This document shows, in pieces, positions 1 through 6,626 of a DNA stretch of 7,868 nt. How positions within the stretch are numbered: the stretch's first letter is position 1; every line of letters starts with the position of its first letter. The notes under the pieces are model-generated. The model was given only the letters and a program-made list of their open reading frames with translations. It did not search any database and had not been told where the DNA came from. Both the position numbers and the translations under genes were made by a program. Origin of the DNA: S012-113 sp965368405 (GTDB taxonomy: Bacteria > Bacteroidota > Bacteroidia > Cytophagales > Cyclobacteriaceae); the NCBI GenBank assembly GCA_965368405.1, contig CBDUMS010000121.1:1-7868 (forward strand). Reading direction: 5' to 3'.

Positions 1-923
1 TTTACATAATGCGTTACGTCGGCGATGTGAACGCCTACCTCTATGTTGCCATTATCTAGCCATCTTACCGATAAGGCATCATCAAAATCTTTGGCGTCTG
101 CCGGGTCTATCGTAAAGGTTGTTATCCCTCTAAAATCTCTTCGTCTACCGATCTCCGCTTTGTCGGGAGTATCATTTAGCTCTTCCGATTCTCTTAATAC
201 CGACTCCGGAAACTCAAAAGGCAAATCGAACTCTGCCATAATAGAGTGGATCTCAGCCTCATGTTCCCCGGCTTTACCTAATACACGCACGACTTCGGCA
301 ACTGGATTCTTATCTGCTCTTGGCCATTCAGTTATTTTTATAATTACCTTATCGTTATGGGCTGCTTTTAAGGTTTTCTCGAGCGGGATAAAGAAGTCAA
401 AATATATTTTACGATTATCGGCAATCACAAAGGCATACCTTGGCGAAAACTCTATCCTGCCCACCAATTCATTTTTACCTCGCTCAACGATTCGCGATAC
501 TTTGCCTTCTGGCCTTTTGCCATGTCGTTTCGGACTAACAGAAATCTCTACCGTATCTCCATTCATAGCGTTATGAAGGAGTTCGGTTTTAACCCATACA
601 TCTCCATAGTCGGTATCGGTAACCACATAGGCAAATCGAGAGTTAACATGGTCTACCCTTCCCGTAATTACCTCTGGCTTTCGTTTGCTCTTGTAGCTAT
701 TTCTTATCTGGTCCACCTGGCCAGATTCTTTTAATGAAATTAAAAGAGGTTGCACCGCAGCCTTAGAGGGCTGGTCGCGAATATTTAATCGTTTTATCAG
801 CTGCTTCGCTGAATAGGCATTATGAATATTTGAATCCAGATATCCTAGTATCTGACTACGCAGTTCCTTGGCATTGTACCGGGTTCTTGAGCTTTTAAGC
901 TTGATTTTTTTCTTTTTTGACAT
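1..923 (-). CDS. rnr: Ribonuclease R, N-terminal part (cut by the left window edge)
   Basis: RNase R is a processive 3'-5' hydrolytic exoribonuclease that degrades structured RNA in the cytoplasm. The window shows the first 307 codons. Reading from the ATG at 923: a Lys-rich start (MSKKKKIKLK), a winged-helix-like segment at about residues 15-70, two probable cold-shock (OB) segments at about 84-145 and 150-215, and the beginning of the RNB catalytic domain. The RNB signature TIDPADAKDFDDAL starts at residue 271; its Asp273, Asp279, Asp281 and Asp282 match the metal-binding aspartates of E. coli RNase R, offset by one residue. The helix-turn-helix plus two OB domains favour RNase R over RNase II. 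The S1 domain and the remainder of RNB lie beyond the window. The gene starts 33 bases after the exonuclease gene on the same strand, so co-transcription is likely. No clear Shine-Dalgarno is visible, as is usual in Bacteroidota. Confidence 0.95.
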   Translation of the reverse strand, partial: MSKKKKIKLKSSRTRYNAKELRSQILGYLDSNIHNAYSAKQLIKRLNIRDQPSKAAVQPLLISLKESGQVDQIRNSYKSKRKPEVITGRVDHVNSRFAYVVTDTDYGDVWVKTELLHNAMNGDTVEISVSPKRHGKRPEGKVSRIVERGKNELVGRIEFSPRYAFVIADNRKIYFDFFIPLEKTLKAAHNDKVIIKITEWPRADKNPVAEVVRVLGKAGEHEAEIHSIMAEFDLPFEFPESVLRESEELNDTPDKAEIGRRRDFRGITTFTIDPADAKDFDDALSVRWLDNGNIEVGVHIADVTHYV

Positions 924-956
924 TATTATGGATTTATTGACGGCTTATTATTGAAA

Positions 957-1676
957 TTATTCGTCAACAAAATGAATGTGTTCATTTTTAATTAATTCTT
1001 GCTGATTTAGTTTAAGCAGCAATTGTGCAGTAACTAATACATCTCTACTGCAGTACTTTGAAATAGTTTCCAGATCGTTTTCTTCATAGAAAACTGTGCT
1101 TACCTGGCTGCCATCGATACCGCCCTTACTGGTGGGAATATCAAAAAGTGCAGCTAACAGCTCCAACGAGGTAAAGTTTTTTCTGTCACCAAATTTCCAC
1201 AGCTCCATGGTGTCGATATGGTTAATATCCCATGGTTTCTTACCAGCAATATCTAAAACATCGGGAAGGCCGATATTGTTCACTAGCATTCGACGGCATA
1301 AATAGGGGAAATCAAATTCTTTACCATTATGGGCGCAAAGTACCAGGCGTTTGCTATCGAACTTTTCCAGTATTTCATTAAACTCATTAAGAAGGGCAGC
1401 TTCATCAGCATTGTACAAACCCTTCACTCTAAGGCCTAAATCTGGACCAGAAAAGGTAAAAAAGCCTACTGAGATACTTACAACTTTACCAAACTCAGCA
1501 TAGATACCTCCTCTATCTTCAAACAGGTCTTTTGGCGACTCGTCTTCCGATGACTTTAAGAACCCCGCCTTTCTGTCCCATTGATTACGAAGTCGTTCGG
1601 GTAAATCCTCATAAGACTTATAACTTCTTACAGTCTCAATGTCCAACACTAATAGATTTTCTACAGAAAACTTCAT
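957..1676 (-). CDS. PolB-like DEDDy 3'-5' exonuclease
   Basis: This 239-residue protein resembles the stand-alone exonuclease family related to the proofreading domain of family B DNA polymerases (Pfam DNA_pol_B_exo2 type). All three exo motifs are visible: Exo I LVLDIETV with Asp12 and Glu14, Exo II CAHNGKEFDFPYL with Asp122, and Exo III YCSRDV with Tyr208 and Asp212 (Tyr-x3-Asp, so the DEDDy subclass). It should remove nucleotides from 3' ends using two metal ions. No polymerase or helicase domain is attached, and whether the substrate is DNA or RNA cannot be told from sequence. I chose the ATG at 1676. The frame stays open five codons further to a TTG at 1691, but ATG at 1676 leaves a compact lead into the first beta strand. 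It lies between a 131-residue unknown gene (about 62 bases upstream) and rnr (33 bases downstream), all on one strand. Confidence 0.85.
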   Translation of the reverse strand: MKFSVENLLVLDIETVRSYKSYEDLPERLRNQWDRKAGFLKSSEDESPKDLFEDRGGIYAEFGKVVSISVGFFTFSGPDLGLRVKGLYNADEAALLNEFNEILEKFDSKRLVLCAHNGKEFDFPYLCRRMLVNNIGLPDVLDIAGKKPWDINHIDTMELWKFGDRKNFTSLELLAALFDIPTSKGGIDGSQVSTVFYEENDLETISKYCSRDVLVTAQLLLKLNQQELIKNEHIHFVDE

Positions 1677-1705
1677 AGAGTGAAGGTACAAATTATCGAC
1701 AAGAA

Positions 1706-1735
1706 CACTACGATAGAGGTATATTCAAAGTAGTG
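1706..1735. repeat. Short inverted repeat between two genes
   Basis: CACTAC at 1706-1711 and GTAGTG at 1730-1735 are exact reverse complements separated by 18 bases. They sit in the gap between the 131-residue gene and the exonuclease gene. The loop is long and no T run follows on the minus strand, so this is not a convincing intrinsic terminator. It could be a weak RNA hairpin or a protein-binding site, or chance. Confidence 0.25.
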
Positions 1736-1738
1736 ATA

Positions 1739-2134
1739 TTAATCGTGCAATACTACTTTGGTGTTTAATATGTCATGATTTACCAGATTTTCTGATAGGA
1801 TACTATCTGGCACAAACACAAATTTTTTGAAATAGATTTCTGTGCCGATATAATAGGTTACCCCATATTCATTAAAAAGATGAAACACTTCAGGGTCGAT
1901 TAACTCAATCTGAATGGCTGATTTTGGAGGGACTTCAGCAAAGGATTGACGAATCGTAGACGTGATCTCCTGATCTTTACCCTTTTCTCCATAGCCTTTA
2001 GATGCTACCAGAATATCTTTAATAGGGAATGTATTTTCATTAACTAAATGTACGGACCAGTGTTCACCTTCTTCACCGGGCTTTACCACTACTGTAACAT
2101 TTTTTACCTCAAGCTCTGGAATGTCCTTGTTCAT
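1739..2134 (-). CDS. Conserved-looking cytoplasmic protein of unknown function
   Basis: A 131-residue protein that I cannot assign to a characterised family. It has no signal peptide and no membrane segment. It alternates short hydrophobic beta-like stretches (VKNVTVVVK, WSVHLVNE, AIQIELID, VTYYIGTEIYFKKFVFVP) with polar loops, which suggests a small mostly-beta, perhaps Ig-like, cytoplasmic domain. That is inference from pattern only. It has no Cys, and no catalytic motif stands out. Its ATG at 2134 overlaps the lipB stop as ATGA, so ribosomes finishing lipB can restart here; its expression is probably coupled to lipB. The exonuclease gene follows about 62 bases downstream. I have a weak recollection of similar unannotated proteins in Bacteroidota, but no family name. 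That it is a real gene is well supported by length, start overlap and composition; the function is unknown. Confidence 0.75.
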   Translation of the reverse strand: MNKDIPELEVKNVTVVVKPGEEGEHWSVHLVNENTFPIKDILVASKGYGEKGKDQEITSTIRQSFAEVPPKSAIQIELIDPEVFHLFNEYGVTYYIGTEIYFKKFVFVPDSILSENLVNHDILNTKVVLHD

Positions 2135-2853
2135 TTTACCTCCATCTCAAACAGGTGTGCAATATTCTCCTGGAGCTTAAGCTGGACTTCCTTCATTAAT
2201 ATCGGCTTTCCTAACTCCTGCTCCATTGAGGTCACAGCTTTATCGTCGATGCCACAAGGAATAATATTGCCAAAGTATTCCAAATTTGTGTTCACATTTA
2301 AGGCAAGGCCATGCATAGTCACCCAACGACTACTTCTTACACCCATAGCACATATCTTTCTGGGTCTGGAATTTGGCTTATTCTCAAAATCTATCCACAC
2401 GCCCGTAAGGTTTTCAATTCTTCCTGCCAATATTCCATAATTCTCTAAAGTTGCAATAATTGCCTCCTCTAAAAGCCGCAAATATTTATGAATATCTTCA
2501 AAGAAATTATCTAAATCCAGTATGGGATAGCAAACAAGCTGTCCAGGGCCATGATAGGTAATATCGCCACCCCGATTAATCTTATAATAAGATGCGTCCT
2601 TATTCTTGAGCCCGTCATCATCAAGCAATAGGTTTTCTTTTTTGCCACTCTTGCCTAAAGTGTATACATGGGGGTGTTCACAGAATATCAGATAGTTTGG
2701 AGTAGGCACATGATCCGCTTCGGGCTTATCCCGATTCTCGAGTTTAGTGGCAATAACTTCTTGAAAGAGTTTTTCTTGATAGTCCCAGCCTTCCTGGTAA
2801 TCAATTGTACCAAGATCAATAACGCTAATTTCTTTATTGATTACCTTGTTCAT
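2131..2853 (-). CDS. lipB: Octanoyl-[acyl-carrier-protein] transferase (lipoate biosynthesis)
   Basis: LipB moves the octanoyl group from octanoyl-ACP to the lipoyl domain lysine of 2-oxoacid dehydrogenases and GcvH, the first committed step of protein lipoylation; LipA then adds sulfur. The 240-residue protein has the family's fingerprints: RGGDITYHGPGQLVCYP at residues 94-110, PRKICAMGV with the catalytic Lys166, HGLALNV at 181-187 and FGNIIPCGI with the acyl-carrying Cys200. Lys166 and Cys200 correspond to Lys135 and Cys169 of E. coli LipB. It is longer than E. coli LipB, partly through an N-terminal extension and an insert around residues 70-90. No lipA is visible nearby. The ATG at 2853 gives the expected lead (VIDLGTIDYQEGWDYQ). 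The gene lies 57 bases after htpG behind a hairpin, and its stop overlaps the start of the 131-residue gene. Confidence 0.95.
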   Translation of the reverse strand: MNKVINKEISVIDLGTIDYQEGWDYQEKLFQEVIATKLENRDKPEADHVPTPNYLIFCEHPHVYTLGKSGKKENLLLDDDGLKNKDASYYKINRGGDITYHGPGQLVCYPILDLDNFFEDIHKYLRLLEEAIIATLENYGILAGRIENLTGVWIDFENKPNSRPRKICAMGVRSSRWVTMHGLALNVNTNLEYFGNIIPCGIDDKAVTSMEQELGKPILMKEVQLKLQENIAHLFEMEVK

Positions 2854-2862
2854 ATATGAATA

Positions 2863-2892
2863 AAGATACCGCCAGATTCCTGGCAGTATCTT
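2863..2892 (-). terminator. Hairpin between htpG and lipB, probable htpG terminator
   Basis: GATAC at 2865-2869 pairs with GTATC at 2886-2890, and GCCAG at 2871-2875 pairs with CTGGC at 2880-2884 around an ATTC loop, with one C/A mismatch between the two stem blocks. Two further A-T pairs extend the base. On the minus strand the stem is followed by TTTATT, a short T run, and it begins about 18 bases after the htpG stop. This fits an intrinsic terminator for htpG. The lipB start is only about 10 bases past it, so it could alternatively be a structured leader affecting lipB. Confidence 0.55.
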
Positions 2893-2910
2893 CTCAAACT
2901 TATGTATTTA

Positions 2911-4803
2911 TTATTTAGCAATAATCTTTACACTTCGCTCTATAAACTCAGAAAGTTTATTTCCTGAAAGCATGTCTTGTGATAAAAGTGCCAAATCGAA
3001 AGCCTGTCTTGCAAGCGTTTCCTTCTTTTTCGCTGTTTTCGCAGCAAGAATTTTCTTTGTTATTTCGTGATTGGCATTAACCGAGACATTATACTGATCT
3101 GGCATCCCACCCATCATTGGCATTCCGCCACCAGTCGCAGCCATATCTTTCATTCTACGCATGAATTCGCTCATGGTTATAATTACTGGCATTTCATCTA
3201 CTGATAGCGAATCAATGCTAACCGTCATTGTAGGATTATCTATGGCCTTTTCAAAGACTTCCTTCATTGACTTTTCTTCATCTTCACTAAGCACACTCGC
3301 AATTTCATCGTCCTTATCAATCAACTTACCCACAGTGTCCGCATCAACTCTCTTAAGCTGCACATCTTCTAGCTTTTGCTCCAGCTGATTAATGAAATGA
3401 CTGTCAATTACTGAGTCTAATATGAGCGCATCATATGACTTAGCCTTAAGCGATTTAATGTAAGTGTCTTGCTTTTCTGGTTCAGTAGAATAAAGTATCA
3501 CTAGCTTTTTATCCTTATCGGTTTGATTAGCCTTGATATGCTTTTTGTACTCTTCGATAGTGAAATACTTGCCGTCCAGGTTCTTGAGTAAAACAAAGTC
3601 TTTTGCCTTTTCGTAAAACTTCTCTTCACTAATCATTCCGTACTTCACAAATAGTCCGATATCATCCCACTTGCTTTCATAGGATTCACGATCATTTTTA
3701 TAAAGATCAGCAAGCTTGTCAGCCACCTTTTTAGTGATATACCCGTTGATCTTTTTTACATTGCTATCCGATTGAAGATAGCTTCGTGAGACATTAAGCG
3801 GAATGTCTGGCGAGTCGATTACTCCGTGTAATAATTGTAGAAACTCAGGAACAACATCTTTTACCTCATCGGTAATAAATACCTGACGAGAGTAGAGTTG
3901 GATTTTATTCCTTTGAATTTCGATGTCTTTCTTAATTCTTGGGAAGTAGAGTACTCCGGTAAGATTAAACGGATAATCTACATTTAGGTGAATCCAGAAT
4001 AATGGATCCTCGGCAAATGGATATAAGTCTTTATAGAATTTCAGATAGTCTTCATCCTTTAATTCCGAAGGAGGCTTAACCCAGATCGGATGCGTATCGT
4101 TGATGATATTATCAACGGTAATTTTCTTGGTTTTTTCTTTCCCGTCTTTGTCCTTACCATCCGGGATGTGCTCATCCTTGGTTCCGAATTTAATTTCGAT
4201 AGGAAGGAATTTACAATGCTTATCAAGTATTCCTTTTAGTCGGAATTCATCTAAAAATTCTTCAGAATCTTTTGCTACATGCAGGATAATGTCAGTTCCA
4301 CGATCCTTTTTCTTTGCTGTAGATATTTCAAATCCTGTGCTTCCATCACATATCCAACGAGCAGCCTCCGCTCCATCTTGATATGATTTTGTTACAATTT
4401 CTACTTTTTCTGCCACCATAAAGGCCGAATAGAATCCAAGGCCGAAAAATCCTATTATTTGTTGTTCCGCACCTTTGTCCTTATACTTTTCCAAAAACTC
4501 CTCTGCACCAGAGAAAGCAATTTGGTTAATGTATTTTTTAATTTCTTCAGCGGTCATGCCTATACCCTTATCCTTAATGGTAATGGTCTTTTTCTTTTTA
4601 TCGAACTCAACTTCCACCTTAAGATCATCGCCAATATCACCTGATACTTCGCCAAGCGCCGACAGTCTTTTTAGTTTTTGAGTCGCATCAACGGCGTTCG
4701 CCACTAACTCCCTTAAAAATATCTCATGATCGGAGTAAAGAAATTTCTTTATAATCGGAAAGATATTTTCCGAGTGAATAGAAATGGTTCCTTGTTCTTT
4801 CAT
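2911..4803 (-). CDS. htpG: Molecular chaperone HtpG (bacterial Hsp90)
   Basis: HtpG is a homodimeric ATP-driven cytoplasmic chaperone that remodels client proteins, often with the DnaK system. At 630 residues it is full length (E. coli 624). The GHKL ATPase domain shows FLRELVANAVDA with the catalytic Glu32 and Asn36, DKGIGM with the adenine-contacting Asp78, the lid-side motif GFFGLGFYSAFMV at 118-130, and GTDIILHV at 169-176. A short charged linker (about 215-228, rich in Lys and Asp) leads to the middle domain, whose LNVSRSYLQ motif carries Arg340, equivalent to the catalytic arginine of other Hsp90s. Near residues 553-575 a Gly/Met-rich stretch precedes the C-terminal dimerisation region. 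The lid motif differs from the common GQFGVGFYSAF at two positions, which I take as lineage variation. It starts with ATG at 4803. A possible mini-ORF lies just upstream and a hairpin follows the stop. Confidence 0.97.
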   Translation of the reverse strand: MKEQGTISIHSENIFPIIKKFLYSDHEIFLRELVANAVDATQKLKRLSALGEVSGDIGDDLKVEVEFDKKKKTITIKDKGIGMTAEEIKKYINQIAFSGAEEFLEKYKDKGAEQQIIGFFGLGFYSAFMVAEKVEIVTKSYQDGAEAARWICDGSTGFEISTAKKKDRGTDIILHVAKDSEEFLDEFRLKGILDKHCKFLPIEIKFGTKDEHIPDGKDKDGKEKTKKITVDNIINDTHPIWVKPPSELKDEDYLKFYKDLYPFAEDPLFWIHLNVDYPFNLTGVLYFPRIKKDIEIQRNKIQLYSRQVFITDEVKDVVPEFLQLLHGVIDSPDIPLNVSRSYLQSDSNVKKINGYITKKVADKLADLYKNDRESYESKWDDIGLFVKYGMISEEKFYEKAKDFVLLKNLDGKYFTIEEYKKHIKANQTDKDKKLVILYSTEPEKQDTYIKSLKAKSYDALILDSVIDSHFINQLEQKLEDVQLKRVDADTVGKLIDKDDEIASVLSEDEEKSMKEVFEKAIDNPTMTVSIDSLSVDEMPVIITMSEFMRRMKDMAATGGGMPMMGGMPDQYNVSVNANHEITKKILAAKTAKKKETLARQAFDLALLSQDMLSGNKLSEFIERSVKIIAK

Positions 4804-4829
4804 AATATTAAATCTTCTTCTAATTATAC

Positions 4830-4922
4830 CTAGCTATGGATCATCCATACTTTTTCTTCACTCTGCGGGTTACAAAAGTTATTCCAATTACATTCTGGCA
4901 GTGAATTATGCCAATCTGTCAT
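4830..4922 (-). CDS. Possible 30-residue mini-protein upstream of htpG
   Basis: From the ATG at 4922 the minus strand encodes 30 residues before TAG. The product contains DWHNSLPECNWNNFCNPQ and has three Trp, two Cys, two His and two Pro. That makeup is unlike the Lys/Asn/Ile/Phe-rich peptides that random A+T-rich DNA yields. The frame stays open for 14 codons upstream of the ATG to a TAA at about 4966-4968, and these codons would read as a basic stretch (KSKKRRKAQLL). The true start could therefore be a non-ATG codon, or the ORF may be a remnant of a longer gene. It ends 26 bases before the htpG start, so it could be a leader peptide, an independent small protein, or noise. I do not recognise it. 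The low score reflects the small size and lack of any comparison. Confidence 0.35.
   Translation of the reverse strand: MTDWHNSLPECNWNNFCNPQSEEKVWMIHS
4869..4881 (-). promoter_or_regulatory. 13-bp motif shared with the divergent region, upstream of htpG
   Basis: On the minus strand this reads TAACTTTTGTAAC and lies 65 bases before the htpG start. The identical 13 bases occur on the plus strand at 5410-5422 before the aminotransferase gene. AACTTTTG resembles the Bacteroidota -7 element TAnnTTTG with one mismatch, but no TTG sits at the expected spacing upstream. It also falls inside the possible mini-ORF. Promoter, operator and coincidence all remain open. Confidence 0.25.
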
Positions 4923-5059
4923 TAATAGTTGGGCTTTACGCCTTTTCTTCGACTTAAGATTATATTAATTCTTATCAAGTGGCTTAAGAAGACTCCACTG
5001 AAGGACTTGTATTTTTAATAAGAGGGGCAGACCAACAACCAGATAACTATGGATTGTGA
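4923..5059. other. Intergenic DNA downstream of the 82-residue gene
   Basis: Together with 4804-4922 this makes a 256-base gap between two minus-strand genes. Apart from the possible mini-ORF, I see an A+T-rich imperfect palindrome around 4955-4974 (TAAGA paired with TCTTA) and a 5-bp stem AGTGG/CCACT around 4978-4999. Neither is followed by a T run on the minus strand, so no confident terminator can be named. A promoter for htpG is expected in this gap but I could not identify one with a consensus match. Confidence 0.4.
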
Positions 5060-5308
5060 TTAGGAAAGACTAACACGATTAGCCAGAGCCGCGGTAGGTT
5101 TTTCAACAGAATCTGGCTGATAATTTTTTATCCATGTTTCATATGCACTATAGAGGACACAGTCATCGATAATTTCATCGTATATCATTATTTTAATTAA
5201 CGTACGGCTAGTAAGCTTTTTCTGAAATATTTCTGCTTCTTTAGGAGGCAACGCGCTTAGCCTAATATAGTCTATGCCCTTATATGACTTCTTATTGATT
5301 TTCTTCAT
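5060..5308 (-). CDS. Small protein of unknown function, 82 residues
   Basis: A small basic protein beginning MKKINKKSYKGIDYIRLSAL. It has no signal peptide and no membrane segment. The middle (about residues 20-65) contains a likely helix (PPKEAEIFQKKL) followed by strand-like TLIKIMIYDEI, an Asp-Asp-Cys, and an aromatic patch (YSAYETWIKNY); the tail is probably disordered. I do not recognise a family or any catalytic motif. The layout (short Lys-rich start, a 'KGIDYIRLS.LP' opening, a single compact domain) recalls small unannotated Cytophagales proteins, but that is a weak recollection. It is the first gene of the minus-strand group, with a 157-base divergent region upstream and a 256-base gap before htpG, so it is probably transcribed separately. 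The clean ATG start and non-random composition support it as real. Confidence 0.6.
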   Translation of the reverse strand: MKKINKKSYKGIDYIRLSALPPKEAEIFQKKLTSRTLIKIMIYDEIIDDCVLYSAYETWIKNYQPDSVEKPTAALANRVSLS

Positions 5309-5465
5309 AACTAGTAGGTACCCGATTAATACAGTAATTATCTTACAAGTAACCAGCTTTTCTAAATTAGAGCAAAAAGTTGAATTATACTATAGATTAA
5401 GTGTTTTGCTAACTTTTGTAACTATCGATTTGGTGTCTATCCAGTTTTAAAACTACCTTTAGATC
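5309..5465. promoter_or_regulatory. Divergent intergenic region with candidate promoter elements
   Basis: Both flanking genes point outward, so promoters for both should lie here. Visible signals are a perfect 10-bp palindrome-like TTACAAGTAA at 5343-5352 and TAACTTTTGTAAC at 5410-5422. On the minus strand TTAGCA and TATAAT are separated by 17 bases (about 5384-5412), which resembles a sigma-70 promoter, but Bacteroidota use a different consensus. On the plus strand TCGATTTG at 5425-5432 and AACTTTTG at 5411-5418 are one-mismatch matches to TAnnTTTG. No single promoter can be chosen with confidence. Confidence 0.3.
5410..5422 (+). promoter_or_regulatory. 13-bp motif TAACTTTTGTAAC before the aminotransferase gene
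   Basis: Second exact copy of the motif found on the minus strand at 4869-4881. It ends 43 bases before the start codon at 5466, a reasonable position for a promoter -7 region with a short leader. AACTTTTG inside it matches TAnnTTTG with one mismatch. The nearest upstream TTG is about 28 bases away, longer than the usual spacer, so the promoter reading is tentative. Confidence 0.3.
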
Positions 5466-6626
5466 ATGCAAAAACTAGGCAATCAATCAGCTCTATTCGA
5501 TCTAGATTCGAACCATCACTACCTCAACGGTGCCTTTATGGCGCCCCAACTTAAAACCGTGAGCCAAGTTGGTATTAGTGCTTTGAATAAGAAGAGCAAC
5601 CCGCATCTTATTTCAGGCCATGACTTTTTTAATACCACCGAGGAGATCAGGAGAGAGTACTCTAAATTGATTAATAATCCCGACCCTAACCGGGTAGTTT
5701 TAATACCATCGGTCTCCTATGGAATGGCGAATGTGGCGCGGAACATAGAGACTCGTGGCAAAAAAATTATTATCGCAGGGGAGCAGTTCCCGAGCAATGT
5801 CTATCCATGGATATCGCTTGCAAAAGAGCAGGGAGGAGATGTTCAAATAATAGAGCCGCCCAACCTGCAGGTGAAACGTGGTGAAACTTGGAATAAGAAG
5901 ATACTCGAAGCTATTGACCAGAATACGGCAGCTGTTGCCTTGAGCCATATCCATTGGGCAGACGGCACCAAATTCGATCTGGAAGCTATTCGTGAAAGAA
6001 CTAAAATGTATGGGGCACTTTTAATTATTGACGGCACACAATCTGTTGGTGCCTTACCTTTTGATATTGTAAAGATTAAACCAGACGCACTTATCTGTGC
6101 AGGGTATAAATGGCTCTTGGGACCATATGGTCTGGGTTTAGCTTATTATGGTGAATATTTCGATAAAGGAATCCCTTTCGAGGAGAACTGGATTAACCGC
6201 CTACATAGCGAGGATTTTGCTGGCCTTGTTGATTACGAATCGAAATATCAACCGGGGGCCTTGCGCTATGAGGTAGGCGAACATAGCAATTTTATTTTAG
6301 CTCCGATGCTTTTGGAGGCTATTAGACAAATTAATGAATGGCAACCGGAATGTATTCAGACCTACTGCAAAGATCTGGTGAGTGATTCAATTCGGTCTTT
6401 GCGTGACTCAGGTTATTGGATTGAAGACGAGGAGTGGCGTTCAAATCACCTTTTTGGTATTAGGCATGACTTTGTTGATGTAGAAATAATTAAAGCCGAA
6501 CTCGCTGATAAGAATATTTCAGTGTCTTATAGAGGTACAGCAATAAGAGTTTCTCCCTATGTTCACAATAGCAAAGATCAAATTCAGTTATTTACGGAAG
6601 TCCTAAAAGAAGCAGCCAATGACTAA
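5466..6626 (+). CDS. Class V aminotransferase-fold PLP-dependent enzyme
   Basis: A 386-residue fold-type I PLP enzyme of the class V aminotransferase group (cysteine desulfurase, isopenicillin-N epimerase and kynureninase relatives). Visible cofactor motifs: SHIHWADGTKFDL at 160-172, where His163 or its neighbour should stack on the PLP ring; IDGTQSVGALPFD at 188-200 with Asp189 for the pyridine nitrogen and Gln192; and AGYKWLLGPYG at 212-222 with Lys215 as the Schiff-base lysine. Arg361 in YRGTAIRVSPYVHNS is placed to bind a substrate carboxylate. The mobile-loop Cys of SufS/CsdA-type desulfurases is absent: no Cys occurs after residue 301. It is therefore unlikely to be a cysteine desulfurase, and the substrate is unknown. 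An in-frame TAG two codons upstream fixes ATG 5466 as the earliest start. It has no signal peptide, so it is cytoplasmic. Its stop overlaps the next gene by 8 bases. Confidence 0.88.
   Translation: MQKLGNQSALFDLDSNHHYLNGAFMAPQLKTVSQVGISALNKKSNPHLISGHDFFNTTEEIRREYSKLINNPDPNRVVLIPSVSYGMANVARNIETRGKKIIIAGEQFPSNVYPWISLAKEQGGDVQIIEPPNLQVKRGETWNKKILEAIDQNTAAVALSHIHWADGTKFDLEAIRERTKMYGALLIIDGTQSVGALPFDIVKIKPDALICAGYKWLLGPYGLGLAYYGEYFDKGIPFEENWINRLHSEDFAGLVDYESKYQPGALRYEVGEHSNFILAPMLLEAIRQINEWQPECIQTYCKDLVSDSIRSLRDSGYWIEDEEWRSNHLFGIRHDFVDVEIIKAELADKNISVSYRGTAIRVSPYVHNSKDQIQLFTEVLKEAAND

Noticed and set aside
43..734. Plus-strand open frames opposite the left-edge gene
   Set aside because: They lie antisense to the RNase R reading frame, which carries the full RNB signature; the plus-strand products are Ser-rich and featureless, as expected of shadows.
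1677..1691. Five-codon extension of the exonuclease from a TTG start
   Set aside because: The start would be TTG, and the ATG at 1676 already gives a sensible N-terminus directly before the first strand of the exonuclease fold.
2048..2440. Plus-strand frame opposite lipB and the 131-residue gene
   Set aside because: It runs antisense across two well-supported minus-strand genes and encodes a low-complexity hydrophobic product with no motif.
4950..5000. A+T-rich palindromes around two CTTAAG sites as a terminator or attachment site
   Set aside because: Stems are short, loops are long, no T run follows on the minus strand, and no duplicated flanks or integrase suggest recombination.
5384..5412. 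TTAGCA-17 bases-TATAAT on the minus strand as a sigma-70 promoter
   Set aside because: Spacing is ideal, but the primary sigma factor of Bacteroidota does not use this consensus, and such matches are common in A+T-rich DNA. Mentioned only within the intergenic entry.
5398..5460. Short plus-strand frame reading NFCN, as in the htpG mini-ORF
   Set aside because: The shared four residues come only from the shared 13-bp motif; the frame has a close upstream stop, no start codon before it, and no further similarity.
5466..6626. Cysteine desulfurase (SufS/CsdA) annotation for the PLP enzyme
   Set aside because: The catalytic mobile-loop Cys is missing and no suf or isc genes are nearby, so only the broader class V fold is claimed.
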